DNA of 64,000 nucleotides from a virus: positions 1 through 64,000 of IMG/VR virus record IMGVR_UViG_3300020159_000786. One strand, 5' to 3'. The notes under the pieces were generated by a model. That model was not told where the DNA came from and did not search any database. It worked only from the letters and a program-made list of their open reading frames with translations. Below, in pieces: positions 7,089 to 14,194 of the stretch. Numbering within the stretch: the first letter of the stretch is position 1; every line of letters starts with the position of its first letter. The position numbers and the translations under genes were made by a program.

Positions 7089-8022
7089 TGTTTTTTCCCT
7101 TATATATATCATACAGCATATTTGCCCACACGTAATGAAATGCTGTCCCATAGTGTCTTCCATCTCTTGCAATCATGGCAAATTTATCATCTGGATTGTT
7201 GCTAATATAGTCAAATATTTCTTTTTCTATTTTAATTAACGTGTTTTTGTCAGTAGTTACGTAATAATTATCCAAATCACACATTTTTAAAAATGAATCT
7301 GTTCCATCAACATATGAAAATATATATAACTCTATGTTGTTATTTTTACAATATACCTCTAAAAACATTAAATATTGATATATGTATATTAAAAGTGTAT
7401 GAGAAAACAAAGATATGCTGCTTGGATCTTTAGCCATAGTGTGTCTATAATGTTCATTTAATAAATAAAACAGTTGACTTGGACCTACTGGCTTGTTTAA
7501 GTCTTCAGTATTTTTTGAACTTATTGCGTAAAACCTATTTAAATCTGGTAAGTCTAGAAATATAGAGTCTGGATTTCCATAAGTATTAATATATTTAAAT
7601 GTACTTGCAACAATATCAAAAACACCTTTCCCTGGATTTCCTATATTATAATATCCAGAAAGTTTTACATTTTTAGAAATTAAACTATAAAGCAAATATG
7701 ACCATGTTTCTTTTGTGTACAACCCCTGTCCAAATGTAACCGAGCAACCATTAAACAATATGTGTTTACCAACATGTTTTTTAGTAAATTCATCCGACCT
7801 AAAACCATCTTTATTTGGCAAAAATGAATCTTCTGGAAAGTCAGTCCACATACTATTATCAAATTTATTGTTACTGTTTTTAATTAAATTATCCCATCCA
7901 ATTAATTTTTTTGTAAATGGAAATTCTACCTTTTGATTTTCCAGTATAGACTCATTTTTTTCTTTTGATATTTTATCAAACTCTTTATTTAAAGTTTGAT
8001 ATATGCTATCACTATTGCTCAT
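7078..8022 (-). CDS. SGNH/GDSL-type hydrolase
   Basis: 314 residues. Block I is NGCSVTFGQG with the putative nucleophile Ser94, and near the C-terminus DGRHYG provides the Asp287-x-x-His290 pair of SGNH esterases. An Asn in the IGNPGKG region could supply the oxyanion hole. SGNH enzymes deacylate or deacetylate lipids and polysaccharides. In phages they may modify surface glycans, but this gene sits between packaging and DNA metabolism genes and has no signal peptide, so its substrate is unclear. SD AAGGAAA is well placed before ATG 8022. Its 3' end overlaps the terS start by 11 nt. Confidence 0.65.
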   Translation of the reverse strand: MSNSDSIYQTLNKEFDKISKEKNESILENQKVEFPFTKKLIGWDNLIKNSNNKFDNSMWTDFPEDSFLPNKDGFRSDEFTKKHVGKHILFNGCSVTFGQGLYTKETWSYLLYSLISKNVKLSGYYNIGNPGKGVFDIVASTFKYINTYGNPDSIFLDLPDLNRFYAISSKNTEDLNKPVGPSQLFYLLNEHYRHTMAKDPSSISLFSHTLLIYIYQYLMFLEVYCKNNNIELYIFSYVDGTDSFLKMCDLDNYYVTTDKNTLIKIEKEIFDYISNNPDDKFAMIARDGRHYGTAFHYVWANMLYDIYKGKNNVN

Positions 8023-8023
8023 C

Positions 8024-8296
8024 TTATGTTTCCTTATTATAAATTTTTGAAACCTTTAAAAGTATTAGATATCCAATTAGATCGTCTATATCATTATCTC
8101 CATAGTATTCTGATCCTCTTGATATTCTAGAAAGTTTGTCATCAATTCTTATTTTAATTTGTTCATCTGAACTTGCTTTAGAAAAAACTCTAACTGGATC
8201 AAGTGCTGAATCCCCATATGATTTATTTTTTTCAATAAGCATACTCTTAATGTTGTCACAAATATTGGCAATTGTGTATTGAGTTGTTGTAGTCAT
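8024..8296 (-). CDS. Nmad1/DUF1599-like protein
   Basis: 90 residues. The pattern IKSMLIEKNKSYGDSALDP...RIDDKLSRISRG...DDIDDLIGYLILL matches, as I remember it, the DUF1599 family renamed nucleotide modification associated domain 1 (Nmad1), common in phages and thought to assist nucleotide or base modification chemistry. The start codon overlaps the stop of the upstream HTH gene (ATGA). Together with the oxygenases at 11.1-13.7 kb it raises the possibility of modified DNA, but no base-modifying transferase is seen. The family call is moderately sure. Confidence 0.65.
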   Translation of the reverse strand: MTTTTQYTIANICDNIKSMLIEKNKSYGDSALDPVRVFSKASSDEQIKIRIDDKLSRISRGSEYYGDNDIDDLIGYLILLKVSKIYNKET

Positions 8297-8451
8297 CTTT
8301 TTGATTTCCTTAATCCAAACTTTGCCAAATATACGTATACTGTTTCAACACTACAGTCACACTCTTTAGCAATTTCTTCTGGTGATTTTCTATCCATAAG
8401 ATATCTTTTACGCATAAAAATTTCACTAGTGTACATTTTACCAGAACTCAT
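8293..8451 (-). CDS. Small helix-turn-helix protein, 52 aa
   Basis: A 52-residue protein beginning MSSGKMYTSEIFMRKRYL and containing a helix-turn-helix: KSPEEIAKECDCSVETVYVYLAKFGL (about residues 22-47), ending in basic RKSKR. The layout closely resembles small HTH proteins of actinophages. It should bind DNA as a small regulator or as a nuclease-associated helper. It overlaps the downstream Nmad1-like gene by 4 nt (ATGA) and starts 2 nt after the previous stop, so it is part of a tightly packed operon. Confidence 0.75.
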   Translation of the reverse strand: MSSGKMYTSEIFMRKRYLMDRKSPEEIAKECDCSVETVYVYLAKFGLRKSKR

Positions 8452-8452
8452 A

Positions 8453-9097
8453 TTATTTTTTATCCTCTATATCAATAATATCATAATTATAAGAATTAGA
8501 GTCTTCTGTAACCCACTTATTATACCCTTCGACATCCCAAGCATTTGTGTTAATTAATCTATCTATTACTAAAGATTTTTTAGTAACAAACGATGGCTCA
8601 TATAAACGAACTCTATTATTTGGTTGGATAGCAAAGTTACCATCATCACGTTGAATAACATGACCACACTTGTGCTGCCCTGGGTTTTCAGAGTATCCAT
8701 CATCTAGCACATTACTATCTGGATTATGCCAGTCTAGCGTAAACATATATTTTCCAAAAACATTTTGTTTAGTTCTATCTAAATAAGACATTTTCATGTT
8801 GCTTAAATTTTCAAACTTTGTTACTGATATGTGTGAACTAAAGGAATTCCAAAGAACAAGATTATACAAAGGTTGTTCTGGAGTATTTGGTTTAGTGCAA
8901 AAAGCACTGATTGGCATTCTCCACCAAAGTCCACCGTCTTCCATTAAGAAATGAAACAATGGACTTCTTGATTTTACACTTGACACACCAAAAATTACCA
9001 CAGGAAAATATTGATCATGAGAGTCTTGTTGATCTCTTAAAAAATTACCCCTAACATAACACTCTATTGGTGGAATGTTTGCATTTAACTCTGGCAT
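8453..9097 (-). CDS. Conserved phage protein of unknown function
   Basis: 214 residues, no signal peptide or membrane span. Visible features are FGVSSVKSRSPLFHFLMEDGGLWWRMPISAFC (a beta-rich, Trp-rich stretch), FTLDWHNPDSN, and HKCGHVIQRDDGNFAIQPNNRVR. I associate this pattern (FHVxxExGxxxWRLPISAFC ... HKCGH...QPNNR) with hypothetical proteins of aquatic phages without known function. It overlaps the RuvC-like gene by 1 nt, so it is probably translated with DNA metabolism genes. No function proposed. Confidence 0.7.
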   Translation of the reverse strand: MPELNANIPPIECYVRGNFLRDQQDSHDQYFPVVIFGVSSVKSRSPLFHFLMEDGGLWWRMPISAFCTKPNTPEQPLYNLVLWNSFSSHISVTKFENLSNMKMSYLDRTKQNVFGKYMFTLDWHNPDSNVLDDGYSENPGQHKCGHVIQRDDGNFAIQPNNRVRLYEPSFVTKKSLVIDRLINTNAWDVEGYNKWVTEDSNSYNYDIIDIEDKK

Positions 9098-9684
9098 TAT
9101 TCTTCAATCCTCATTGCCTTGTTCCAATTGTTAATAGCCCAATGACCTATCGCACAGGCATCAGCAACATCATTATCACTTATATTTTTATCATATATAG
9201 TATTAACAAACCTTATAGTTCTTTCTTTCCTTAAGTTTCTTTCATAAGTTTTATACCAAGACTCTGATTTACCAGGGTTTTGATTTATAATTAGTATCTT
9301 TTCTTCTTTAGATATCTTCTTGTTACCTATAAAGTTTTGCCAAGTGATTGGTGATACTGATCCTACTATTGATACCCCGCAAATTTTAAGGGCACCAATA
9401 ATAGCACCCTGAACTAAGGCTAGGTCTGCAGCAGTTTTTGGACTATTCATAAACACTGTATGCTCTATAACAACAGCATCTATTTCATAAAGATCAAATA
9501 GGGCTTGAGTTTTTATACAAGCATCTCCAACTTTTTCATAGGTTGTGTTTCCAGTAAAGTTAACTTTTCCAAAAAATCCAAGTTGTTTATTGTTATAAAC
9601 AGAAAAAGCCAAATTATTTGTACTTGCATCTATTGCACAAATATTATTAGGCATAACTTCTATACCCCACTTATTCTTTGTCAT
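9097..9684 (-). CDS. RuvC-like Holliday junction resolvase
   Basis: 195 residues from ATG 9684, or 185 from ATG 9654 (MPNNICAID), which would put the first catalytic Asp near residue 9 as in RuvC. RNase H-like acidic residues are visible: AIDASTNN (first Asp), VIEH (Glu), and the C-terminal DNDVADACAIG (last Asp cluster). The segment SPKTAADLALVQGAI matches the RuvC dimer-helix region. It would resolve branched recombination intermediates before packaging, working with the RecA-like and Cas4-like proteins nearby. Confidence 0.8.
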   Translation of the reverse strand: MTKNKWGIEVMPNNICAIDASTNNLAFSVYNNKQLGFFGKVNFTGNTTYEKVGDACIKTQALFDLYEIDAVVIEHTVFMNSPKTAADLALVQGAIIGALKICGVSIVGSVSPITWQNFIGNKKISKEEKILIINQNPGKSESWYKTYERNLRKERTIRFVNTIYDKNISDNDVADACAIGHWAINNWNKAMRIEE

Positions 9685-9955
9685 TAATAATAATCCTAAG
9701 TTTCTTTAAAGCCCTTACTACCTCTACAGGATTTATTAAACAAAATGTACATATTGGTTCATCATTATATATAGACAAATCGTTTTCACAGTTTTTACAT
9801 TTTCTTACTTTTCCGATACGTTTTTGTCTTTTAGCAACAATATATCTAGAAGCAATTTTTTCTTTTGTAGCCTGTTCTCTACAGATATCGCTACAATAAA
9901 TTTGATATGTTACCTTTGTTTCAAAAGTTTTTTCACATCTTTTACAATTCTTCAC
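9671..9955 (-). CDS. Double zinc-finger protein
   Basis: 94 residues with two Cys clusters: CKRC...CSDIC at residues 4-24 and CKNC...CTFC at about 53-73, separated by a basic stretch (AKRQKRIGKVRK). Such two-ribbon proteins are frequent in actinophages and likely bind DNA or RNA. Overlaps both neighbours by 14 nt, consistent with a translationally coupled operon between Cas4-like and RuvC-like genes. No specific function. Confidence 0.7.
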   Translation of the reverse strand: MKNCKRCEKTFETKVTYQIYCSDICREQATKEKIASRYIVAKRQKRIGKVRKCKNCENDLSIYNDEPICTFCLINPVEVVRALKKLRIIINDKE

Positions 9956-10781
9956 CCAAGGTCTCCAAGGAATCTATTTTAATAGTTCCCGCATCTGCTT
10001 CAGAGCATGCTTTTTGAATTGGACATTTTGCACAAATTTTTGAGTTGGATCTATAATTTTTTTTAGGAATAGTTTTATCAACCCATGCTTTGCGAACTGT
10101 TTTCATCCAATCAAATGCCTGGTTAACCCACCTACGGTAATGATCGTTTAATTCAACAGGAAGTGTAAGTAATTCATGATTATTTTTATTTTCATAAATT
10201 AAAACACCTTTGTCTTTTTTAAATACTTTCATATAAATAAGAATTTGTTTTAAATGATCTGTTTTTGGTTTTCTATGAATTTTCCTATACTCAAAACCTT
10301 CGCTTGGTACAGTTTTAATTTCACCAACTATATCAGTTCCATTGTAGTGAAGCATTGCATCTGCAAATCCATTTATAGGAGGATCTTCAGATCTAACTGC
10401 TAATTCCAATGCTGGATGCTCTTGTTGGTTATACTTTCTTGGCTCTGGATCAAACTCTAAATCTTCAGCAAGAACTCCAGACTTTAATAAAGCATCTTGA
10501 ATTCTACCGTGACTTAAGTTACCACCTGTTCTATTTGCAACACCATAGGCATCTGCATTGTCTTCCCATACAGTTCCTTCAAAAGCAAGATACCAAAACC
10601 TTGCACACTCTCCATGATTCCATACTATAGTTGATGGAGAAAAACTATATTTTTTTGCATACTTAGGCTTTAACCCTACAGTATATCCTTTTTCAATTGA
10701 CTCAATTAAACCCTTAGTAAAGTCTATATCGTCATTGTGTATTTCTTTTTTAACCATAACTTGCTGTAGTAAATTTTTCAT
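9942..10781 (-). CDS. Cas4-like / RecB-family Fe-S exonuclease
   Basis: 279 residues. PD-(D/E)XK nuclease core: an Asp within the INGFADAMLHYNG strand followed by VGEIKTVP (E-x-K), then LKQILIYMKVF. Four cysteines in the Cas4/AddB arrangement, one in HGECARFWYLAF and three in CAKCPIQKAC, predict a 4Fe-4S cluster. Phage Cas4-like enzymes are 5'-3' exonucleases for recombination or DNA degradation; with no cas1 or repeats here this is not a CRISPR component. ATG 10781 has AGGAT upstream and a TGCTATACT promoter element. Confidence 0.85.
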   Translation of the reverse strand: MKNLLQQVMVKKEIHNDDIDFTKGLIESIEKGYTVGLKPKYAKKYSFSPSTIVWNHGECARFWYLAFEGTVWEDNADAYGVANRTGGNLSHGRIQDALLKSGVLAEDLEFDPEPRKYNQQEHPALELAVRSEDPPINGFADAMLHYNGTDIVGEIKTVPSEGFEYRKIHRKPKTDHLKQILIYMKVFKKDKGVLIYENKNNHELLTLPVELNDHYRRWVNQAFDWMKTVRKAWVDKTIPKKNYRSNSKICAKCPIQKACSEADAGTIKIDSLETLGEEL

Positions 10782-10798
10782 TGTTATCCTTTTAGTAT

Positions 10799-10807
10799 AG
10801 TATAGCA
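10799..10807 (-). promoter_or_regulatory. Extended -10 TGCTATACT
   Basis: Minus-strand TGCTATACT in the 28-nt gap upstream of the Cas4-like gene; the leader then contains AGGAT before ATG 10781. No clear -35. Confidence 0.4.
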
Positions 10808-10809
10808 GA

Positions 10810-11121
10810 CTATCGTGTAATGTATTTAAGTGCAGAAACTAAATCATTAATTGATTCTGCAGCAGTATAATATATATTCTTTTTTGCCCTATCGTTTTTA
10901 TCAACATTTGTCATCCAGGTTGCTTTAAAGGCCATCTTTGCTGCAATAGCCTGTAGTCTAACAATTTCTATAGTTGCTACATTCATTGGTATATCTGGTT
11001 TAATTATTACTTTTGCAATAAAGGTTAATGCTGTGGTTAACTCTTCATCTTGCATATATTCCGCTATTTCAGCAAGACCATTAATCATTTCTAAAGTTGT
11101 TTTATTGTTTTCAATTTCCAA
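10810..11121 (-). CDS. Conserved actinophage-type hypothetical next to Cas4
   Basis: 103 residues from TTG 11121. The longer ATG at 11136 is rejected because GGAGG (11130-11134) lies inside its first codons and is correctly spaced (8 nt) for the TTG. The protein is helical: NGLAEIAEYMQDEELTTALTFIAKVIIKPDIP, then VRLQAIAAKMAFKATW and NIYYTAAESINDLVSALKY. I recall this family (KPDVP ... LQAIAAK ... KNxYYTAAEAI) beside Cas4-like nucleases in actinophages. No function known; a nuclease partner is a guess from position. Confidence 0.7.
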   Translation of the reverse strand: MEIENNKTTLEMINGLAEIAEYMQDEELTTALTFIAKVIIKPDIPMNVATIEIVRLQAIAAKMAFKATWMTNVDKNDRAKKNIYYTAAESINDLVSALKYITR

Positions 11122-11878
11122 GACCAAAACCTCCATTTACATTATCTAATATGCCAAGACTTCTTCCTTCTTCATGATATTGTGACCAACTTTTTTGAAA
11201 TTCTGGCATCTGATTTAAGGATGTGGTATAAGCATTTCTTACCTCTGGATCTGCAAGTGGATTATTTTCCCCTGTAAATCTATAATTGTCTATAGGACAA
11301 TAATCAAAACTAACAATTTCCACAAACTCTCCTGGCTTCCAATGTCTTTTAGGTCTCCAGTGTATTTGATTAACTGCACTAAAAAGCATTGCATCACCAT
11401 TTTTTAAATCATAATGTTTTCCATCAATAACTAATTGCCAATCGTCAACATTTCCACCAATTTGATAATTAAAGGTTACTAAATTTTCGTCTGCATCTAT
11501 ATGTGGAGGGAGTGAGGGAGCATACACTGAGTCTCCAAACTGCATATCATATCTTATATAATTATAATGACACAGTTTTAGTTCTTCTTTATAAACTGGT
11601 ATCGCATATGAATCCATAACTTCTTCAATTTGTTTAGGGCATTCAAACTCTATTAATTGTCTAGACATATGTTTGATCTTTTTAGGATAAAACCGATTCA
11701 TTTTAGAAATAATCTCAGAATCTATTTCTACTAAATCATCAACCTTTATATGTTTATTTATTTCAATAGCATTTCTTAATATAGATATTTCTTCTACACT
11801 AAATGGATTATTAATATATATTGGCAACTCTTTGTTATATTTTTCAAAACTAGTCAAATATTTGTGAACTTTTGTCAT
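11111..11878 (-). CDS. 2OG-Fe(II) oxygenase-like, tandem copy 1
   Basis: 255 residues with the double-stranded beta-helix iron site His126-x-Asp128 (PPHIDAD) and distal His173 (QIHWRPKRHW), the last followed by Arg residues that may bind 2-oxoglutarate. These enzymes hydroxylate or oxidise proteins, nucleic acids or small molecules using O2 and 2OG. It is the most downstream of four adjacent paralogues sharing the frame (HxD ... WxLVIDG ... AxLFSxxxQIHWRPKR). It overlaps the next copy by 1 nt. Substrate unknown. Confidence 0.75.
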   Translation of the reverse strand: MTKVHKYLTSFEKYNKELPIYINNPFSVEEISILRNAIEINKHIKVDDLVEIDSEIISKMNRFYPKKIKHMSRQLIEFECPKQIEEVMDSYAIPVYKEELKLCHYNYIRYDMQFGDSVYAPSLPPHIDADENLVTFNYQIGGNVDDWQLVIDGKHYDLKNGDAMLFSAVNQIHWRPKRHWKPGEFVEIVSFDYCPIDNYRFTGENNPLADPEVRNAYTTSLNQMPEFQKSWSQYHEEGRSLGILDNVNGGFGLGN

Positions 11879-12513
11879 TAGTATTGTCCATGAACTGGGT
11901 TTTTAGATATTCCAAAAGTATTTAACCAAATCGTTGATTTCTCACTAACTCTCTCTCTCATTTCTTTTTTATGATCCTCAGATAATGGTGAATCATTTTC
12001 TGCTGGAACAAAATGCATAAAAAGCATATCTAAGTATTCACCTTTTTCAAAATTACGTTTTGGTCTCCAATGAACTTGATGTGTTCCACTAAATGTTATG
12101 GCTTCGTTGTCATTTAATGTAAATGATTTTTCTGATACCCAATCATCTACGATTATGTCCCAAGAAACGTTGGAATCAAGTTGTAAATCTAAAGTAAATC
12201 TTTTGCTATCAAAAGCCTCATCTGTATGTGGATGCAACAATGGGTTATGCATCAGTGTCTTACAATCTGATATTGCCTTGTGATATCTAGAAAGGTTATA
12301 TTCCTTTAATATAAGTTTTTCTTTAGCGACTGCTTCGGCACACTCGGTTAACTTACCAATTAAACTATCAGGTAATTGAATATGCCAACTTGTGTAGGAA
12401 AGGTCTTCTTGAAAACTTTTATTAGTTGTTTGATCTAAAATTTTATATATTTCAAAAATTTCTTCATTACTTAAAACATTTTTAATAATAACATTTGGTA
12501 TGTCTTTTCTCAT
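11878..12513 (-). CDS. 2OG-Fe(II) oxygenase-like, tandem copy 2
   Basis: 211 residues. Iron ligands His96-x-Asp98 (LHPHTDEAF) and His148 (THQVHWRPKRNF). The segments FTLDLQLDSNVSWDIIVDDW and AITFSGTHQVHWRPKR align well with copies 1 and 3. Own start has GGAG and a TATAAT hexamer in the 34-nt gap upstream, so copies 1 and 2 may form a transcription unit separate from copies 3 and 4. Substrate unknown. Confidence 0.75.
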   Translation of the reverse strand: MRKDIPNVIIKNVLSNEEIFEIYKILDQTTNKSFQEDLSYTSWHIQLPDSLIGKLTECAEAVAKEKLILKEYNLSRYHKAISDCKTLMHNPLLHPHTDEAFDSKRFTLDLQLDSNVSWDIIVDDWVSEKSFTLNDNEAITFSGTHQVHWRPKRNFEKGEYLDMLFMHFVPAENDSPLSEDHKKEMRERVSEKSTIWLNTFGISKNPVHGQY

Positions 12514-12530
12514 TTTTCTCCTTTTTATAT

Positions 12531-12536
12531 ATTATA
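12531..12536 (-). promoter_or_regulatory. -10 TATAAT upstream of oxygenase copy 2
   Basis: Minus-strand GTGTATAAT in the gap between oxygenase copies 3 and 2, followed by AAAAAGGAGAAAA and ATG 12513. No clear -35. Confidence 0.4.
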
Positions 12537-12547
12537 CACTATACCTT

Positions 12548-13192
12548 TTAAATCTTTATTGGCTGATTGCTTATTCCTGTACTTTGAACAAGTCTATGTG
12601 ACCAATACTCTAATATTTCTTTTTGATTTTTACTCCATGGTTTTTGTTTAGCATATGCAAAATGTGCAAACAACATATCTACACAATCATCATCTGTTAA
12701 TGTTTTATTTTCTCTCCAATGTATTTGTTGAGTACCTGAAAAAATTAAAGCATCGTTGTTGTTAAAATAATAATACATTCCTTCAACTATAACTGCCCAC
12801 GGAAAAGTAGAATTTAACTGAATGTCTACCGTAATTCTTTGTCCATCTTTGTCGTGTGTATCATAGTGTGGAAAGAGTTTTGGCTCATATCCAAACTTTC
12901 TTGAATATCTAGCAAAAGAGTACTCTTTTAAAACCATCTCTTCACCAATTATTTTACTAACATGTTCATTTAAATATTTTTCTAGTTCTAAAGATTTAAA
13001 TGACCAAGCCCTATGTCCAACAAAATTTTGATCTATATATTTATTTTTTACTTTTTCAACTTCTTTATAAATGTGATCACTTTGTTCTTTAGAAATAATG
13101 TCTTTAATTATTAATGGACTAAAGTTTTGATTATCTACATAACCATTTTCATAATCTTCATTATATTCTGCGGGATCAAAATTATTAGTCAT
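12548..13192 (-). CDS. 2OG-Fe(II) oxygenase-like, tandem copy 3
   Basis: 214 residues from ATG 13192, which overlaps the stop of copy 4 by 8 nt. The 253-residue reading from 13309 lies in another frame of copy 4 and is rejected. Ligands: His109-x-Asp111 (LFPHYDTHD) and His158 (QQIHWRENK). The segments ITVDIQLNSTFPWAVIVEGM and DALIFSGTQQIHWR match copy 2 closely. Copy 3 lacks the PKR after HWR that copies 1 and 2 have, so the 2OG-binding Arg may be elsewhere. Substrate unknown. Confidence 0.75.
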   Translation of the reverse strand: MTNNFDPAEYNEDYENGYVDNQNFSPLIIKDIISKEQSDHIYKEVEKVKNKYIDQNFVGHRAWSFKSLELEKYLNEHVSKIIGEEMVLKEYSFARYSRKFGYEPKLFPHYDTHDKDGQRITVDIQLNSTFPWAVIVEGMYYYFNNNDALIFSGTQQIHWRENKTLTDDDCVDMLFAHFAYAKQKPWSKNQKEILEYWSHRLVQSTGISNQPIKI

Positions 13193-13736
13193 TAGCAGGC
13201 ATTTCGAACCAAAAGAAGAACATGTTAAGAAATTCTTCATTTTCAAACTCTTTAGGTTTTCTTCCATGAAACTGAACGCTTGGTTGAAAGATAACAGACT
13301 GATTGTCAACTAGTTCATATTCATTTTTATCTATAACCAAAGCCCACTGAGTATTTGACTCAAACTGATAATCTAAGCAAGCATTGTTTCCTTTTCTATC
13401 AAAATGCATTTCTAATATAGGATTGTTTCCATATTTTTTATCGTATTCGCAGTATGTTGCTCCAACATATTTACAATCTGCATATTCATCTTTTACAACT
13501 TTTGTTAATTTACTTATAATATTTTCTGGAATATTTATTGACTCTATTAATAACCTACCCCTGTCACCATCAATTCTTATAACATTGTATTCTTCTGGAT
13601 CAACAATTACTCCATCATCTCCATGTATTACAACCCCCATTAATCTATTTTGTTTTTCATAAATAATTACATCTTTGAGTTGTTGTCTTTCTTCGGCACT
13701 AAGCAAAGCATTAAATACTTTATTTTTTAAAATCAT
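13185..13736 (-). CDS. 2OG-Fe(II) oxygenase-like, tandem copy 4 (divergent)
   Basis: 183 residues from ATG 13736; a GTG start at 13754 is possible but would include the -10 hexamer. Ligands: His111-x-Asp113 (LEMHFDRKG) and His157 (VQFHGRKPKEF). It retains the pattern ACLDYQFESNTQWALVIDKNEY that aligns with the other copies, but the distal site reads FHGR instead of IHWR, so it is the most divergent. First gene of the four in transcription order, with TATAAT 6 nt before the ATG (leaderless geometry). Confidence 0.7.
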   Translation of the reverse strand: MILKNKVFNALLSAEERQQLKDVIIYEKQNRLMGVVIHGDDGVIVDPEEYNVIRIDGDRGRLLIESINIPENIISKLTKVVKDEYADCKYVGATYCEYDKKYGNNPILEMHFDRKGNNACLDYQFESNTQWALVIDKNEYELVDNQSVIFQPSVQFHGRKPKEFENEEFLNMFFFWFEMPAND

Positions 13737-13742
13737 ATATAT

Positions 13743-13748
13743 ATTATA
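13743..13748 (-). promoter_or_regulatory. -10 TATAAT, leaderless spacing, oxygenase cluster
   Basis: Minus-strand TATAAT overlapping the 3' end of the upstream gene, 6 nt (ATATAT) before ATG 13736 and without a Shine-Dalgarno sequence. It would start the oxygenase transcript at the ATG. Confidence 0.4.
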
Positions 13749-14034
13749 CACCACTATCTTTTATTAATTGTTCTAAAATATCCATCTCAATAATAGCCAA
13801 TCTAACTTTAGTATTACCTTCTCCCAAAACTACAACTATTGCTGGATCCATATTTTTTTTAATAGCATCTGTTACAGCCTTAGCCCAAACCTCTTTATTT
13901 AAAGTAAATGATTTAGATACTTCTTTAAAATCAATTACAAAGTTGTTCCAAGATGCATCACCCTTTACGGTGTTTCTTCCTGAATTCTTGTGTTGCTTGG
14001 CATTTATTCTTTTACTTTCGCTTTTCTCGCTCAT
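13744..14034 (-). CDS. Possible small PD-(D/E)XK-like resolvase/nuclease
   Basis: 96 residues. A basic N-terminus (SKRINAKQHKNSGRNTVKGD) precedes VIDFKEVSKSFTLNKEVWAKAV and PAIVVVLGEG. The order GD, then D-x-K (IDFK), then a helix and a hydrophobic strand resembles small phage PD-(D/E)XK nucleases or resolvases I recall with the form GDxxxxxFLIDxKxTxKxSxxL. Its neighbours are RecA-like and zinc-ribbon genes, consistent with recombination. The motif is short, so the call is tentative; it overlaps the zinc-ribbon gene by 23 nt. Confidence 0.5.
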   Translation of the reverse strand: MSEKSESKRINAKQHKNSGRNTVKGDASWNNFVIDFKEVSKSFTLNKEVWAKAVTDAIKKNMDPAIVVVLGEGNTKVRLAIIEMDILEQLIKDSGV

Positions 14035-14194
14035 AATCCTTCTTTGTTTTTGTTTTTAAAGATACCTCACTTAAGTGTTTGTCTTTACACATCCAGGTTA
14101 ATTTTTGTAAATGTGGGTAACACCTTAAAGATAAAACCTCTGTTTTACAAGTATGACAAGGAAACTTACCATTAAACAATACGTAATTAGACAC
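14012..14194 (-). CDS. Zinc-ribbon protein, 60 aa
   Basis: 60 residues with CHTC near residue 13-16 and two further Cys (LRCYP, WMCKDKHL), forming a small treble-clef or ribbon, then a very basic tail (KTKTKKDYEREKRK). I recognise FNGKFPCHTCKxEVxSLRxYPxxxxLTWMC as a recurrent small actinophage protein located by recombination genes. It overlaps the recA-like stop by 8 nt. Function unknown; nucleic-acid binding is likely. Confidence 0.7.
   Translation of the reverse strand: MSNYVLFNGKFPCHTCKTEVLSLRCYPHLQKLTWMCKDKHLSEVSLKTKTKKDYEREKRK

Noticed and set aside
6555-7172. 205-aa reading of the small terminase
   Set aside because: Its first 28 residues overlap the SGNH gene; ATG 7088 has AAGGGA upstream and gives a normal N-terminus.
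9942-10781. Cas4-like protein as part of a CRISPR system
   Set aside because: No adaptation genes or arrays nearby; phage Cas4-like exonucleases are common in recombination modules.
12548-13309. 253-aa reading of oxygenase copy 3
   Set aside because: The extra 39 residues lie in another frame of copy 4; ATG 13192 overlapping the stop is a better start.
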